DNA of 64,000 nucleotides from Prevotella sp. (lineage in GTDB: Bacteria > Bacillota > Clostridia > Oscillospirales > Ruminococcaceae), in contig JAMPIC010000011.1 of assembly GCA_023663025.1 (NCBI GenBank), forward strand, positions 1 to 64,000. Direction: 5' to 3'. Numbering within the stretch: position 1 is the stretch's first letter; the number at the start of each line of letters is the position of its first letter. The notes below the pieces were generated by a model. The model saw only the letters and a list, made by a program, of their open reading frames with translations. It was not told the DNA's origin and searched no databases. Shown here in pieces: positions 44,032-52,657 of this stretch. The position numbers were made by a program, and so were the translations under genes.

Positions 44032-44703
44032 TCAAAATCCCAGCTCCTCGTTGACAAGAATTACCTTTATTCTGTGGCGTATCCGCTGAAAAGCCGTTAC
44101 CACAAAGGAGCAGCATATGCGGGAATCGCTTTTGCAGCCGTCGGTCATGCCCGCGCAGTCGCCTGCGGCAAGGGACATACACTCGCCCTTGCTGCGGCAG
44201 TAGGTCTCGCAGCCCAGCCTTGCGGTGTTCATGGGCGCGGCAAGACGTTTTACCCGCGTAACGGCGTCCTCCAAAGCGGGGACGATCTTGTTCCTGCCCG
44301 CCACGACTATCACCGATTTGGGACCGTAGCATATCGCAGCCACGCGGTTGCTGTTTCCGTCAACGTTGTACAGCTCGCCGTTTTCGGTGACGGCGTTCGC
44401 GCTTGTCAGGTAGCTGTCGGCAAAAAAAGCCTGACGGTACAGCTGCTCCGCCTCCTCGGGACTTTTCCCCGTTCTGTCGAGGAAATTGTAAGCTCCCGAC
44501 CGCAGAAGATCGGCGACGCCCGTTTCGGCAAGAGTAGCCGAACCGCCGCAGGAAACGGTTTCCCCCTCCGTGAGCAGATCCTTAACGATGGGGAGAACAT
44601 CCTCCTTGGTTTCGGCGATAAAGCATTTCATATTGTTTGTTTCGAGATTTCTTGCGGTGCGTTCGAGTATGGTTTTGTAAACTCCATTAACGTGTTCCGA
44701 CAT
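44032..44703 (-). CDS. LUD-domain protein (lactate utilisation family, DUF162)
   Basis: A 223-residue protein of the LUD family. The pattern VSCGGSATLAETGVADLL, FADSYLTSANAVTENGELYNVDGNSNRVAAICYGP and VVAGRNKIV is characteristic (quoted in parts: SANAVTENGELYNVDG is the core). The tail holds many Cys (GCETYCRSKGEC, GDCAGMTDGC, RICC), more than in LutC, and could bind a metal cluster. Single-domain LUD proteins of this kind are often of unknown role. No lutAB partner is nearby. ATG 44703 follows AGGAGGAATAC. Confidence 0.85.
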   Translation of the reverse strand: MSEHVNGVYKTILERTARNLETNNMKCFIAETKEDVLPIVKDLLTEGETVSCGGSATLAETGVADLLRSGAYNFLDRTGKSPEEAEQLYRQAFFADSYLTSANAVTENGELYNVDGNSNRVAAICYGPKSVIVVAGRNKIVPALEDAVTRVKRLAAPMNTARLGCETYCRSKGECMSLAAGDCAGMTDGCKSDSRICCSFVVTAFQRIRHRIKVILVNEELGF

Positions 44704-44871
44704 ATGTATTCCTCCTTGCATAACCCTGTACTATCGCAAAACGTATAACGGACTTCGTGATATGTTTAACAATTGTATAAGTATTATTCATTATTATATC
44801 ACATATTTTACAAAAAAGGAATACTTTAAAATAATTTTGTAAGATATTCCGAAAAAGCACACCAAAATTTG

Positions 44872-45360
44872 TTACGAAAAATAGAGCTTTTCCAGCAATT
44901 CTTTGCCCGAAGATGTCTTGAAAATTTTGTCCCCGGCTTCCTTTGCGGCTTCGGGGGACATATTTTCCTCGAAGATGTTCACAAGGAAGTCGGCTTCCAC
45001 CAGTATCTGCCAGTCGGCGGAATTTATCCCCGCATAGGTATGGTGGTGAGCGATGAGAAAGCAGACCCGTTCGGTAAGCTCGGCGTCCGCGCCGAGACCG
45101 TCCAGTATCTCACGGGCGACGGGAACTCCCTCGATCTGCTGAAGCCTGCCCTCGCATGAACCGTATTTTCTCTCGCACTCGCGTATGCCTATGTCGTGCA
45201 GGACAGCCGCCGCGCGGAGTATTTCCAATTCGCGGGGGGACAGTCCCTCGCTGCCGCCGATCGTCTCGGCAAAGGCGTACACCTTTAAAAAGTGCTGAAC
45301 GCGTTTTGGGTCGCCGCTGTCGTAACGAACGGCGGCGTTTATCAGTTCATACAGTTTCAT
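44872..45360 (-). CDS. HD-domain hydrolase
   Basis: A 162-residue metal-dependent phosphohydrolase of the HD superfamily. Metal ligands are visible as RVQHFLKVYAFAE (first His), AAVLHDIGI (HD), IAHHHTYAG and VEADFLVNIFE. Size and architecture fit the small single-domain HDIG-like group acting on nucleotides or phosphoesters. The gene lies 42 bases after the sensor kinase stop on the same strand, so it may be the last gene of the pseudokinase operon. The start has GAAAGGAC upstream. Confidence 0.88.
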   Translation of the reverse strand: MKLYELINAAVRYDSGDPKRVQHFLKVYAFAETIGGSEGLSPRELEILRAAAVLHDIGIRECERKYGSCEGRLQQIEGVPVAREILDGLGADAELTERVCFLIAHHHTYAGINSADWQILVEADFLVNIFEENMSPEAAKEAGDKIFKTSSGKELLEKLYFS

Positions 45361-45402
45361 GTCAAAAGTCCTTTCATTTTTGAGGGACGGTTTACGGTCT
45401 GT

Positions 45403-46404
45403 TCAGTCGGGATCGATCCGCTTTGATTCAAGACCGATCCTGACCGTCAGTCCGCCGTCCGCATTATTTTCCGCGGAAATGCTGTGCCCAAGTTTTGAAC
45501 AGATACGTTTGCACAGGTACAGACCTATACCGCTGGCTTTTTTATCCAGTCTGCCGTTGCAGCCTGTGTAGCTTTTCTCGAAAATTCTCGGCAGATCCTC
45601 GGGAGCCGCGCCGATACCCGTGTCCCGAATGCAGAGGGTAAGAGGCTCTTCGCAGTATATCTCCGCGCCGCCCGTATTGGTGTACTTCACCGCGTTTGAT
45701 ATCACCTGCTCGATAACGAACAGCAGCCAATTCTCATCGGTTACGACCGTTTTCTCCAAAGGCTCGTAAGTCAAACTCAGCTTTTTGCGGATAAACTGCC
45801 GCGAGAACTTCCGCACAGCCTGCCGTACAATACCGTCGAGGCTGTATTCCCTTATCACAAAATCCGTGTGGTCGGAATCCAGCCGCAGGTAGCACATCAC
45901 CAATTCGGTGTAGTTCTCTATTCTTTGCAGCTCGTCGGACAGCTCGCGGGTGCGCTCGCCGCTTTCACTCTGCAGGATAAGGTCCATGGCGGCAATGGGA
46001 GTCTTTACCTGGTGCGCCCAAAGAGCGTAGTAGTCGGTCATATCCGAATATTTTTCCGCCGTTTCGTCCTCGGCGCGGCGCATATTTTCGTACAGGACCG
46101 TTACAAGCGTTTGGTAGTCTTCCTCGACGCCCCGGGGAGACGGGGGCAGACCGTCGACAGTGTAAATAATTTCGTCCGCGAGCTTTTTCAGCCGCAGACG
46201 TTTTCTTCTGTAGTACAGAAAATCGACCGCCGCAGCGGTCAGTCCGAAAAAGCCGCTTACCGCCGCGCCGTACATAACGGCTTCAACCGGAAGCGAATAA
46301 AGCGCGAACACCGCCGCGAACACGGCGCAGACCAGTATCCACACAAGCGCGCTCACAAGGTGAGACCGAATATAGTCCGTCAAGTACCGCAAGTTCCGCA
46401 ACAT
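45403..46404 (-). CDS. Sensor histidine kinase, BceS-like
   Basis: A 333-residue intramembrane-sensing kinase: two close TM helices (about 15-35 and 40-62) with almost no external loop, and an H-box YYALWAHQVKTPIAAMDL. ATPase motifs are VIEQVISNAVKYT, IRDTGIGAAPEDLPRIFEK and KKASGIGLYLCKRI. BceS/VraS-type kinases usually sense antimicrobial peptides through a partner BceAB exporter, which is missing next to it. ATG 46404 follows AAAGGAGG; a longer upstream start overlaps the regulator gene. It pairs with the OmpR-type regulator just upstream. Confidence 0.92.
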   Translation of the reverse strand: MLRNLRYLTDYIRSHLVSALVWILVCAVFAAVFALYSLPVEAVMYGAAVSGFFGLTAAAVDFLYYRRKRLRLKKLADEIIYTVDGLPPSPRGVEEDYQTLVTVLYENMRRAEDETAEKYSDMTDYYALWAHQVKTPIAAMDLILQSESGERTRELSDELQRIENYTELVMCYLRLDSDHTDFVIREYSLDGIVRQAVRKFSRQFIRKKLSLTYEPLEKTVVTDENWLLFVIEQVISNAVKYTNTGGAEIYCEEPLTLCIRDTGIGAAPEDLPRIFEKSYTGCNGRLDKKASGIGLYLCKRICSKLGHSISAENNADGGLTVRIGLESKRIDPD

Positions 46405-46426
46405 GGAAAGTCCTCCTTTGCAAAGG

Positions 46427-47098
46427 TCAGCCCACAATATAACCCAATCCCGCCTTGGTGGCGATAAAGTTTTCCAAACCGTTTTTCTCCAGCTTTTTGC
46501 GAAGTCTGGAAACGTTTACCGTAAGGGTGTTTTCGTCCACATAGCAGTCTGTCTCCCAAAGCCTGTTCATAAGGGTCTCTCTGCTGACGACCCTGCCTTT
46601 GTTTTCCATAAGGGTGAGCAGTATGCGGTACTCGTTTTTGGTAAGCTCCAGCTTCTCGCCGCCGCAGGTCAGCGACGCGTCCGAAACGTTCAGCAGCGCG
46701 CCCATGTGCTCGATGATTTCGGGAGCGTTCCCGAAATCGTAAGTCCTGCGGAGCAAAGCCTTTATTTTCGCCAGCAGCACCGTCAGGTCGAACGGCTTGG
46801 GGATAAAATCGTCCCCGCCCATGTCCATAGCCATAACGATGTTCATATTGTCCGAAGCCGAGGACAGAAACACCACGGGGACTTCCGATATCTTCCGTAT
46901 CTCCGCGCACAGATAAAATCCGTTGCAGAACGGCAGACCTATATCCATAAGCGCCAGATGGGGAGAAAACTCCGTGAACTCCCCGATAACATTTTTGAAG
47001 TCCTCGGCGCATTTTACCTCATAGCCCCAGCTTTCGAGGTAATTTTTTACAGCGCCCGCAATAACGGGGTCGTCCTCGGCAATGAATATCCTGTACAT
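46427..47098 (-). CDS. OmpR-family response regulator, BceR-like
   Basis: A 223-residue regulator with a receiver domain (acidic AEDD, phospho-Asp52 in LALMDIGLP, Lys in FIPKPFDLT) and an OmpR winged-helix DNA-binding domain (ELTKNEYRILLTLMENKG, VDENTLTVNVSRLRKKLE). Its closest architecture is BceR/VirR. ATG 47098 has GGAGGCGAGG upstream. It lies between the C39-like peptidase gene and its kinase gene, all with short spacing. Confidence 0.93.
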   Translation of the reverse strand: MYRIFIAEDDPVIAGAVKNYLESWGYEVKCAEDFKNVIGEFTEFSPHLALMDIGLPFCNGFYLCAEIRKISEVPVVFLSSASDNMNIVMAMDMGGDDFIPKPFDLTVLLAKIKALLRRTYDFGNAPEIIEHMGALLNVSDASLTCGGEKLELTKNEYRILLTLMENKGRVVSRETLMNRLWETDCYVDENTLTVNVSRLRKKLEKNGLENFIATKAGLGYIVG

Positions 47099-47126
47099 TC
47101 AGCCTCGCCTCCGATCTGTCCCGTCG

Positions 47127-48260
47127 TCAGTTCCAATCGTCCCAAAGCGGCTCGGGGACTGTCTCGCTCTCATACTCCTCCGAGGTTTCCGAAAGATCCG
47201 TCTCCGTCGGTTCGGTCTCGGACGTTTCCGTTTCCTCCGCCCGGGTTTCGGGTATCTGCGTTTCGGCTGTTTCGGAACGCGTCGCCGCAGTAACCCCCGT
47301 TCCGTCGGGGATTATCACGATAGCCTGACGGTACATCTGATCGTAACGGGTCTCAAACCTGTTTATGTTGTAGTCGATGATCCCTTTCATGGGGTCGTTG
47401 AGAGTGACCAGATCCGCGCTCATATTGAAGCCCGCAAGCACGAAGCAGTGCTCGTTCAGATACCAGTCAAGCTGCTCGCCGGTTGCGTTGTCGTACCAAG
47501 TTTCGTAGTATTCCGGCTCGATCATTCCGTCGGTCGCCCAGCACAGGACGGGCACGTCCTCCGCAAGATAGTCGTACAGAACGTCGGGGTGAGAGCCGGA
47601 GATATTCTTCACGGTAAAGCCGCCGCCATGGTCGGCTATGTACGAATTGGCAGCTTTCTCGATAGCGGAGGCGAAACAGCCGTAGCCGCGGCTGAAAGGG
47701 TCGCCGATAAAGTAATCGAAAAAGCTGTCCTTATAGGTTTTTCCGTCCTCGTAGCGGGCGTTGCCCCAGCTGACGGGGAGATAATTTTTCGCAAGGTCGG
47801 TTTTGTCCGCGTCGAAGCCGCAGTGCCTGAGCAGGATAGTCAGCGCGGTTATCTCGCAGCCAACGGGAAGCTCGGGGAGCTGAAGCACGTTCTCCATGTC
47901 GATATAGACGGAATTGCTGTCGTACTCCTTGCGGACGCGGCTGATGATTATCGTCCTGCTGACGGAGGTAACGTCCGTACCGTCCGTTTCTCCGCTTTCG
48001 CTGCCGACGTCGGGTAAAGTCTCCTCCTCCGCGCCGTTCGCAGAGGACGAAGCGGTCTCGGAGGACGTTTCCGAAACGGGGAGGGAAACGTCTGCGGGCA
48101 AAGCTTCCTCAGTCCCCTCGGCGGAAAGGCTTTCCGTCAGGAGACCGACGTCGGGCGCGGAGCTGTCCTCCCCCCTGCCCGCAACTATAAAAATGACCGC
48201 AGCCGCCAGAACGATCACGCACACGGTGATCACGGCAAGCCTTGTGATAAGCTCGTTCAT
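47127..48260 (-). CDS. Membrane-anchored C39-like peptidase (Peptidase_C39_2)
   Basis: A 377-residue protein: N-terminal TM (about 8-28), a low-complexity acidic Ser/Thr/Glu linker to about residue 100, then a papain-like C39_2 domain. Its Cys lies in LPELPVGCEITALTILL, His in NEHCFVLAGF and Asp in LVTLNDPMKG. A Thr/Glu-rich tail follows. The family (YvpB-like) is extracellular and of unknown substrate, unlike the bacteriocin-processing C39 exporters. It is encoded between the PASTA pseudokinase and the BceRS-type pair. Confidence 0.85.
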   Translation of the reverse strand: MNELITRLAVITVCVIVLAAAVIFIVAGRGEDSSAPDVGLLTESLSAEGTEEALPADVSLPVSETSSETASSSANGAEEETLPDVGSESGETDGTDVTSVSRTIIISRVRKEYDSNSVYIDMENVLQLPELPVGCEITALTILLRHCGFDADKTDLAKNYLPVSWGNARYEDGKTYKDSFFDYFIGDPFSRGYGCFASAIEKAANSYIADHGGGFTVKNISGSHPDVLYDYLAEDVPVLCWATDGMIEPEYYETWYDNATGEQLDWYLNEHCFVLAGFNMSADLVTLNDPMKGIIDYNINRFETRYDQMYRQAIVIIPDGTGVTAATRSETAETQIPETRAEETETSETEPTETDLSETSEEYESETVPEPLWDDWN

Positions 48261-48273
48261 TCAGTTCACCCGA

Positions 48274-50118
48274 TCAGTCGTAAATACTTATGATGATATC
48301 ATCATCTTCGTCAAATGGGGGAATAAAGCCCTCGAACGGATCCTCCTCGAATATGGGAGGTTCTTCGGTTTCCGTTTCGGTAGGTTCGGTTTTGGGAGGA
48401 TTTTTCGCAACATAGACCGTCAGGGTCTCGCCCGCCTCCACGTCGATTTTTTCACCGGGTTCTTTGCTTGTCTGGGCGACATATCCCTCAAGGGTGTCCT
48501 CGGTTAAAAGTTCCTGTTCTTCGTACTTTATGCCCAGCTCGTTCAGTTTGGCGAAATAGTCCTTTTTGGTCAGGGCAAGGTAATCGGGTATTTCGATATA
48601 TTTAGCCCCCAGACTTACCTTGACGAGAATTTCCGTGCCGTCCTTGTAGGTTTCCGCCTTTGGTATGGATTGGTAGAAGATCAGTCCCTTGCCGAATTCG
48701 TCGTTGTACTCGTATTCCGGCTTGAACACAAGGCTGCTGTATGTGTCGGATTTGCTTACAAGGTCGTAGTTCCGTCCGGTGATATCGTTCATGACATAGA
48801 CAATGCCGTTGTCCGCAGAGGTGACCGTTGTTGCTGAAGTCTCCGTCATAGGCTCTGGAGCGGACATCGTAGTGGTTTCCTCGGAGGAGGAGCTTCCCGG
48901 ATCGAACGACGTCAGACCGACGCCGGAGGAATCAAATCTTCCGCTGTGGTCGTCAAGGGAAATTATCATAATCATGCCCAGGAAAAACAGACCCACGATA
49001 AGGATCACGACCATAATAAGTACAAACAGACGGTGCCTGCTGATAGATCCGGAGGCGGAGTTTCCGCGGCTTCTCCCTCCGCTTTGGGAACGTCCCCCGC
49101 TCTGTCGGGGAATGGATATTGTCTGCGTGCTTGACGAGGACAGTCTTTTCGAGCCGTATTCGGGTTCCTCGAAAAGCTGCGTGACAAGCTCGGTAATGGT
49201 CTGTATGCGCATTTCTCCGTTCAGGTTCATACCGTTCATGATGACCTTTGAAACGTTTGCGGGGATATTCCGGTTAAGTCCCGCAGGTTCGATGAGGTTG
49301 TCGCTTGAAAGCCTGCTCGGGGCTTCCGTGGGGACGACGCCCGTAAGTATGCGGTAAAGCAGGGCGGAGATGCCGTAAACGTCCGTCCAAGTACCCTGCC
49401 AGTTGCTGGAATTGTACTGCTCGGGAGCTGCGTATCCGTTGTAAAGCTCCGACGCAAGCTCGGTATTGGCGGTTCTCTCATCTGCAATGCAGAAGCCGGT
49501 CAGCTTCAGCTCTCCCTTGTCTGTGACGATGATGTTTTCGGGAGAAATGCCCCTGTGGACAAGTCCCGCGTTGTGGACGAGAGAAAGAGTGGTAAAGATG
49601 GGCGGGAACAGCTTTTTGACTTCCTCCCAGGAAAGTTCGCCCGCGTTCATTCTCAGGTACTCGCTCATAGTCATGCCGTCCAGCCAGCTGAAGACCGCGT
49701 ATGCCGTATTATTGTCGCCGAACATATCTATCGCGGCGTTTATGTGGTTAAGCGTCCGCATTTTCGAGAGAACCTTGTTAAGCTCCACAAATTCGGACAG
49801 AAAGGTTTTGTACTGGGGCATGCTGTCGGGATTTACCTTTATGACCGAAGAACCCTTTTCACGGGTGCAAAGAGTATCGGGCATATATTCTTTTATAAGA
49901 ACCTTGCTTTCGGTGATCTTGTCGAAGGCGATGTAGCTTGCGCTCTCGCCGTTGTAGGATTTGAGCTTTCCGACCAGATATCTGTCGTTAAGCGTAACGC
50001 CGGGTGCAAGATAAGACGGGAGGTGGGGCGCTCCGACGCGGTATCCGCAGCCGGGGCATATTTCCGCGCCCTCGTCGAGCGGATCCATGCAGCCGTAGCA
50101 CAGGTTAAAACGCTCCAT
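48274..50118 (-). CDS. PASTA-domain Ser/Thr kinase homologue, predicted pseudokinase
   Basis: A 614-residue protein: an N-terminal zinc ribbon (C7, C10, C21, C24), a protein-kinase fold (about 45-330), a Ser/Arg-rich linker, one TM helix (about 375-400) and two PASTA-like repeats, then an acidic tail. Lys76 (VLIKEY) and the APE motif (YAAPEQY) are kept. The catalytic loop reads HRGISPEN (residues 188-190 HRG instead of HRD) and the metal motif reads GFC (208-210) instead of DFG. Both catalytic Asp residues are lost, so phosphotransfer is unlikely. ATG 50118 follows GAAAGGAGC. Confidence 0.87.
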   Translation of the reverse strand: MERFNLCYGCMDPLDEGAEICPGCGYRVGAPHLPSYLAPGVTLNDRYLVGKLKSYNGESASYIAFDKITESKVLIKEYMPDTLCTREKGSSVIKVNPDSMPQYKTFLSEFVELNKVLSKMRTLNHINAAIDMFGDNNTAYAVFSWLDGMTMSEYLRMNAGELSWEEVKKLFPPIFTTLSLVHNAGLVHRGISPENIIVTDKGELKLTGFCIADERTANTELASELYNGYAAPEQYNSSNWQGTWTDVYGISALLYRILTGVVPTEAPSRLSSDNLIEPAGLNRNIPANVSKVIMNGMNLNGEMRIQTITELVTQLFEEPEYGSKRLSSSSTQTISIPRQSGGRSQSGGRSRGNSASGSISRHRLFVLIMVVILIVGLFFLGMIMIISLDDHSGRFDSSGVGLTSFDPGSSSSEETTTMSAPEPMTETSATTVTSADNGIVYVMNDITGRNYDLVSKSDTYSSLVFKPEYEYNDEFGKGLIFYQSIPKAETYKDGTEILVKVSLGAKYIEIPDYLALTKKDYFAKLNELGIKYEEQELLTEDTLEGYVAQTSKEPGEKIDVEAGETLTVYVAKNPPKTEPTETETEEPPIFEEDPFEGFIPPFDEDDDIIISIYD

Positions 50119-50323
50119 AGTCTCTTGCTCCTTTCTCAAAGGCATAAGCCATCTGCTTTCGGTCCGCAATCAAAACCGCAGACGAAATATCTTCTGAAAG
50201 TAATAATAACAGCAATCAGGCTAAAAGTCAATTGCTTTAGGCAATTTGTAGATAAATTGTATTCGCTTTGTAATAATTTAATATCTTGCAGCGCTTTTAC
50301 ATTTTGTAATATCTAACCTTATA

Positions 50324-50352
50324 ATTATATCAAAGAAATGCGTCAACGTCAA
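50324..50352 (-). promoter_or_regulatory. Promoter of the pseudokinase-BceRS operon
   Basis: On the minus strand TTGACG (50352-50347), 17 bases, TATAAT (50329-50324). A second TTGACG overlaps the spacer. The leader is about 200 bases, AT-rich, with no recognised motif. The gap to the AEC permease gene at 50445 holds nothing else. Confidence 0.7.
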
Positions 50353-50444
50353 GCAAAGCCTTAAAAATACGTTAAAATAACCGATTTGAGCGTAAAATGC
50401 TCAAAATTTCTGAGCAGATTTACGATACGGAGCGGGTCTGCCCG

Positions 50445-51365
50445 TCACAGCAGCGACGATATCAGGAGCACAAGCGGTACGGTTACAGCCGAAGCTGCCG
50501 TGGTAACGGCAAATATTTCCGCGGCATAGACGGAATTTTTCCCGTACCGCGCGGCGAACATTATCGTTACGGCGGCGGTGGGACAGGCTGCGGAAATTAC
50601 GATCGTGTCCGCGACGACGGGATCTATGCTCATTGGGGACATTATCAATGCCGTTAAAAGCGGCGCGAGGATAAGCTTGACCAATACCGCAAGGTAAATA
50701 CCCGGCTTTTTTAGCGCCGCAAGGATATCGGAGCGGGCTATGGTCATTCCCGAAATAAGCATTGCAAGGGGCGTGTTCAGCGAGCTGATATAGTTCAGCG
50801 GCTGCATAACGATATCGGGAAGTCTTATTTGCAGGAAGAAAAACACAAGTCCCAGAGCGGCGGCAATCACAGCGGGAGCTTTCAGAGCATTCACCGCCGA
50901 CTTAAAGCTCGTTTTCCCGGTCATTGTCATGACCCCGTGAGTCCATGTCAGCAGATTGAACACGGCGATGTAGGCGGTCAGATAGAAAACGCCGTCTGTG
51001 CCGTAGACCGCCTCGATAAGGGGTATCCCCATAAAGGCGCAGTTGGAGTACGCCGCCGCGAACCGTTCCACGGGAACGTCCCCGCCCCGCTTTTTTCCGA
51101 AGAATATCATGCCCAGAGCGATCGAAACGATATGGGATATCACCGACAGTCCGAAAGCCGTGAGCAGCCCATTGACAAGACGAGGTTCAAGCTCCTTTTG
51201 GAAGGACGTGAAAATCAGCGCGGGACACACCACGGTCAGCACCAGTTCCGAAAGCTGATTGCAGCCGCGCCTTGTAAAGACTTTTCGCTTCCAAAGGAAA
51301 TATCCGAGGAATATCAGAATAAACATTACCGCTATCTGGTAAAGAACAATTTTTGCTGAACTCAT
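50445..51365 (-). CDS. Auxin efflux carrier (AEC) family permease
   Basis: A 306-residue protein with ten predicted TM helices. The pattern LVLTVVCPALIFTSF near the first third, AAYSNCAFMGIPLIEAVYG and SACPTAAVTIMFAARYGKN are typical of bacterial AEC/malonate-type carriers such as MdcF and YfdV. Substrates of this family are small organic acids. The two broken helices around each Pro are visible. ATG 51365 follows GGAGG. It is monocistronic as far as can be judged. Confidence 0.92.
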   Translation of the reverse strand: MSSAKIVLYQIAVMFILIFLGYFLWKRKVFTRRGCNQLSELVLTVVCPALIFTSFQKELEPRLVNGLLTAFGLSVISHIVSIALGMIFFGKKRGGDVPVERFAAAYSNCAFMGIPLIEAVYGTDGVFYLTAYIAVFNLLTWTHGVMTMTGKTSFKSAVNALKAPAVIAAALGLVFFFLQIRLPDIVMQPLNYISSLNTPLAMLISGMTIARSDILAALKKPGIYLAVLVKLILAPLLTALIMSPMSIDPVVADTIVISAACPTAAVTIMFAARYGKNSVYAAEIFAVTTAASAVTVPLVLLISSLL

Positions 51366-51559
51366 TTCTACCTCCGATCGGGACAGCCGCGGCAGCCCGT
51401 AAAATTACGACGGCAAACAACACCGTTACAGTATATGAATATTATCCGCATATACGCGTTTGCGGAGCGCGGAAAACAGCCGGGCGGAACCGATATGCCC
51501 GAGACGGGGAATGCGGACAAAAAATTTTTCCCGCATTCCGAAACGGATACGGGGAAAAT

Positions 51560-52324
51560 TTATCTGTAACGGCATATTTCCTCAAAATCAAGAGTTCCCC
51601 CGAAAATATCCAGCGCGCTGCCTACGGTGAAATCCAGACCTCCGCAGCGGCGGAGAATTTCAATATCGTCCGGGGAGCTTATCCCTCCCGCGTAGGTAAC
51701 GGGAAGTCCGTTCCATTTCCCCAGCGTTTCCGCAAGGGGACGTTCCAATCCGCGCGTTTTTCCCTCCGCGTCAACCGCGTGGACGAGAAATTCCGCGCAG
51801 TATTCGGCAAGGGTATCCATAGCCTCGGGGGACAGCTTTACGTCCGTAAATTTCTGCCAGCGGTCGGTGACTATAAAGTAATCCCCGTCCCGTCTGCGGC
51901 AGGAAAGGTCGAGAACGAGACGCTCCTTTCCCACGGCGCGGGACAGCTTTTTCAAATTGCCGAAGTCCACCTTGCCGTCCCGAAAAACATAGGACGTTAC
52001 AATAACGTGGGACGCCCCCCTTTCAAGGAAATCCGCGGCGTTTTCGGCGGTTATGCCGCCGCCCGCCTGAAGTCCCCCCGGATAGGCTTCCAAAGCCGAA
52101 TACGCCTGTTTCAGATCCGCGTCATAGAATTCCGAACCGCGCGGGTTCAGGATAATGACGTGTCCCCCCCGCAAGCCCTTGGACTTGTACAGCTCGGCGT
52201 AGAAAGCCGCGTCCTTGTCGGAAACGAAGTTTTCCCTTGCGGCGCTGTGCCTGTCCGCAAGACTTCCTCCCACTATCTGCTTAACTTTTCCGTTGTGGAT
52301 ATCAATGCATGGTCTGAATTTCAT
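51560..52324 (-). CDS. HisA-like ProFAR isomerase, eukaryote-type
   Basis: A 254-residue TIM-barrel protein. The opening FRPCIDIHNGKVKQIVGG and the phosphate loops QAGGGI and TYAGGISSPDD identify it as phosphoribosylformimino-AICAR ribotide isomerase, which acts in histidine synthesis. The RPCIDxHxGKVKQIVGG form is typical of eukaryotic HIS6 and of a minority of bacteria, rather than of usual HisA. Catalytic Asp candidates are D8 and D-containing VLDLSCR. No other his gene is in the window, so its role (main HisA or extra copy) is open. Confidence 0.85.
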   Translation of the reverse strand: MKFRPCIDIHNGKVKQIVGGSLADRHSAARENFVSDKDAAFYAELYKSKGLRGGHVIILNPRGSEFYDADLKQAYSALEAYPGGLQAGGGITAENAADFLERGASHVIVTSYVFRDGKVDFGNLKKLSRAVGKERLVLDLSCRRRDGDYFIVTDRWQKFTDVKLSPEAMDTLAEYCAEFLVHAVDAEGKTRGLERPLAETLGKWNGLPVTYAGGISSPDDIEILRRCGGLDFTVGSALDIFGGTLDFEEICRYR

Positions 52325-52506
52325 GGCATTTCCCCCGTTTTCGGTAATTATTTACTATGATACATCAAAAACCTTTTTTTTGCAATAGGGGACGGAAAAT
52401 TTTATTCGGGCTTCATACTGTTTGATTTCTCTCCCGTTTTCAGTATGCCCCAATACCGGGACGGTACACGCCGTTTTTCCCGGTTCGCAGGCTGCAGGTT
52501 CTTCCT

Positions 52507-52556
52507 TGGCTGCCCGAAAGTCCCCCTTGCTTTCTGCGGCAAGGAGGACTTTTTGC
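52507..52556. terminator. Hairpin, terminator-like
   Basis: AAAGTCC-CCCTTG and CAAGGAGGACTTT form an imperfect stem (about 52519-52555) around TTTCTGCGG, followed by TTTTTG on the plus strand. It could end the sigma-factor transcript if read on the minus strand, or attenuate a plus-strand transcript. Confidence 0.5.
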
Positions 52557-52585
52557 AAATATGATATACAGGAAGGAGGTTAGTT

Positions 52586-52657
52586 ATGATTTGGAATTTA
52601 CTCCCTTACCGAAATAAACACGGCGGGAGCGGGACGGTCCGCGCATTGGGGGAATAA
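52586..52657 (+). CDS. Possible 23-residue micropeptide opposite the sigma factor gene
   Basis: An unusually strong Shine-Dalgarno GGAAGGAGG at 52571-52579 precedes ATG 52586 by 6 bases and opens a 23-residue frame (MIWNLLPYRNKHGGSGTVRA and three more) that ends at TAA 52657. The frame overlaps the antisense 3' end of the sigma factor gene, and no clear promoter precedes it. It is reported because of the strong ribosome-binding site; it may be chance. Confidence 0.3.
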   Translation: MIWNLLPYRNKHGGSGTVRALGE

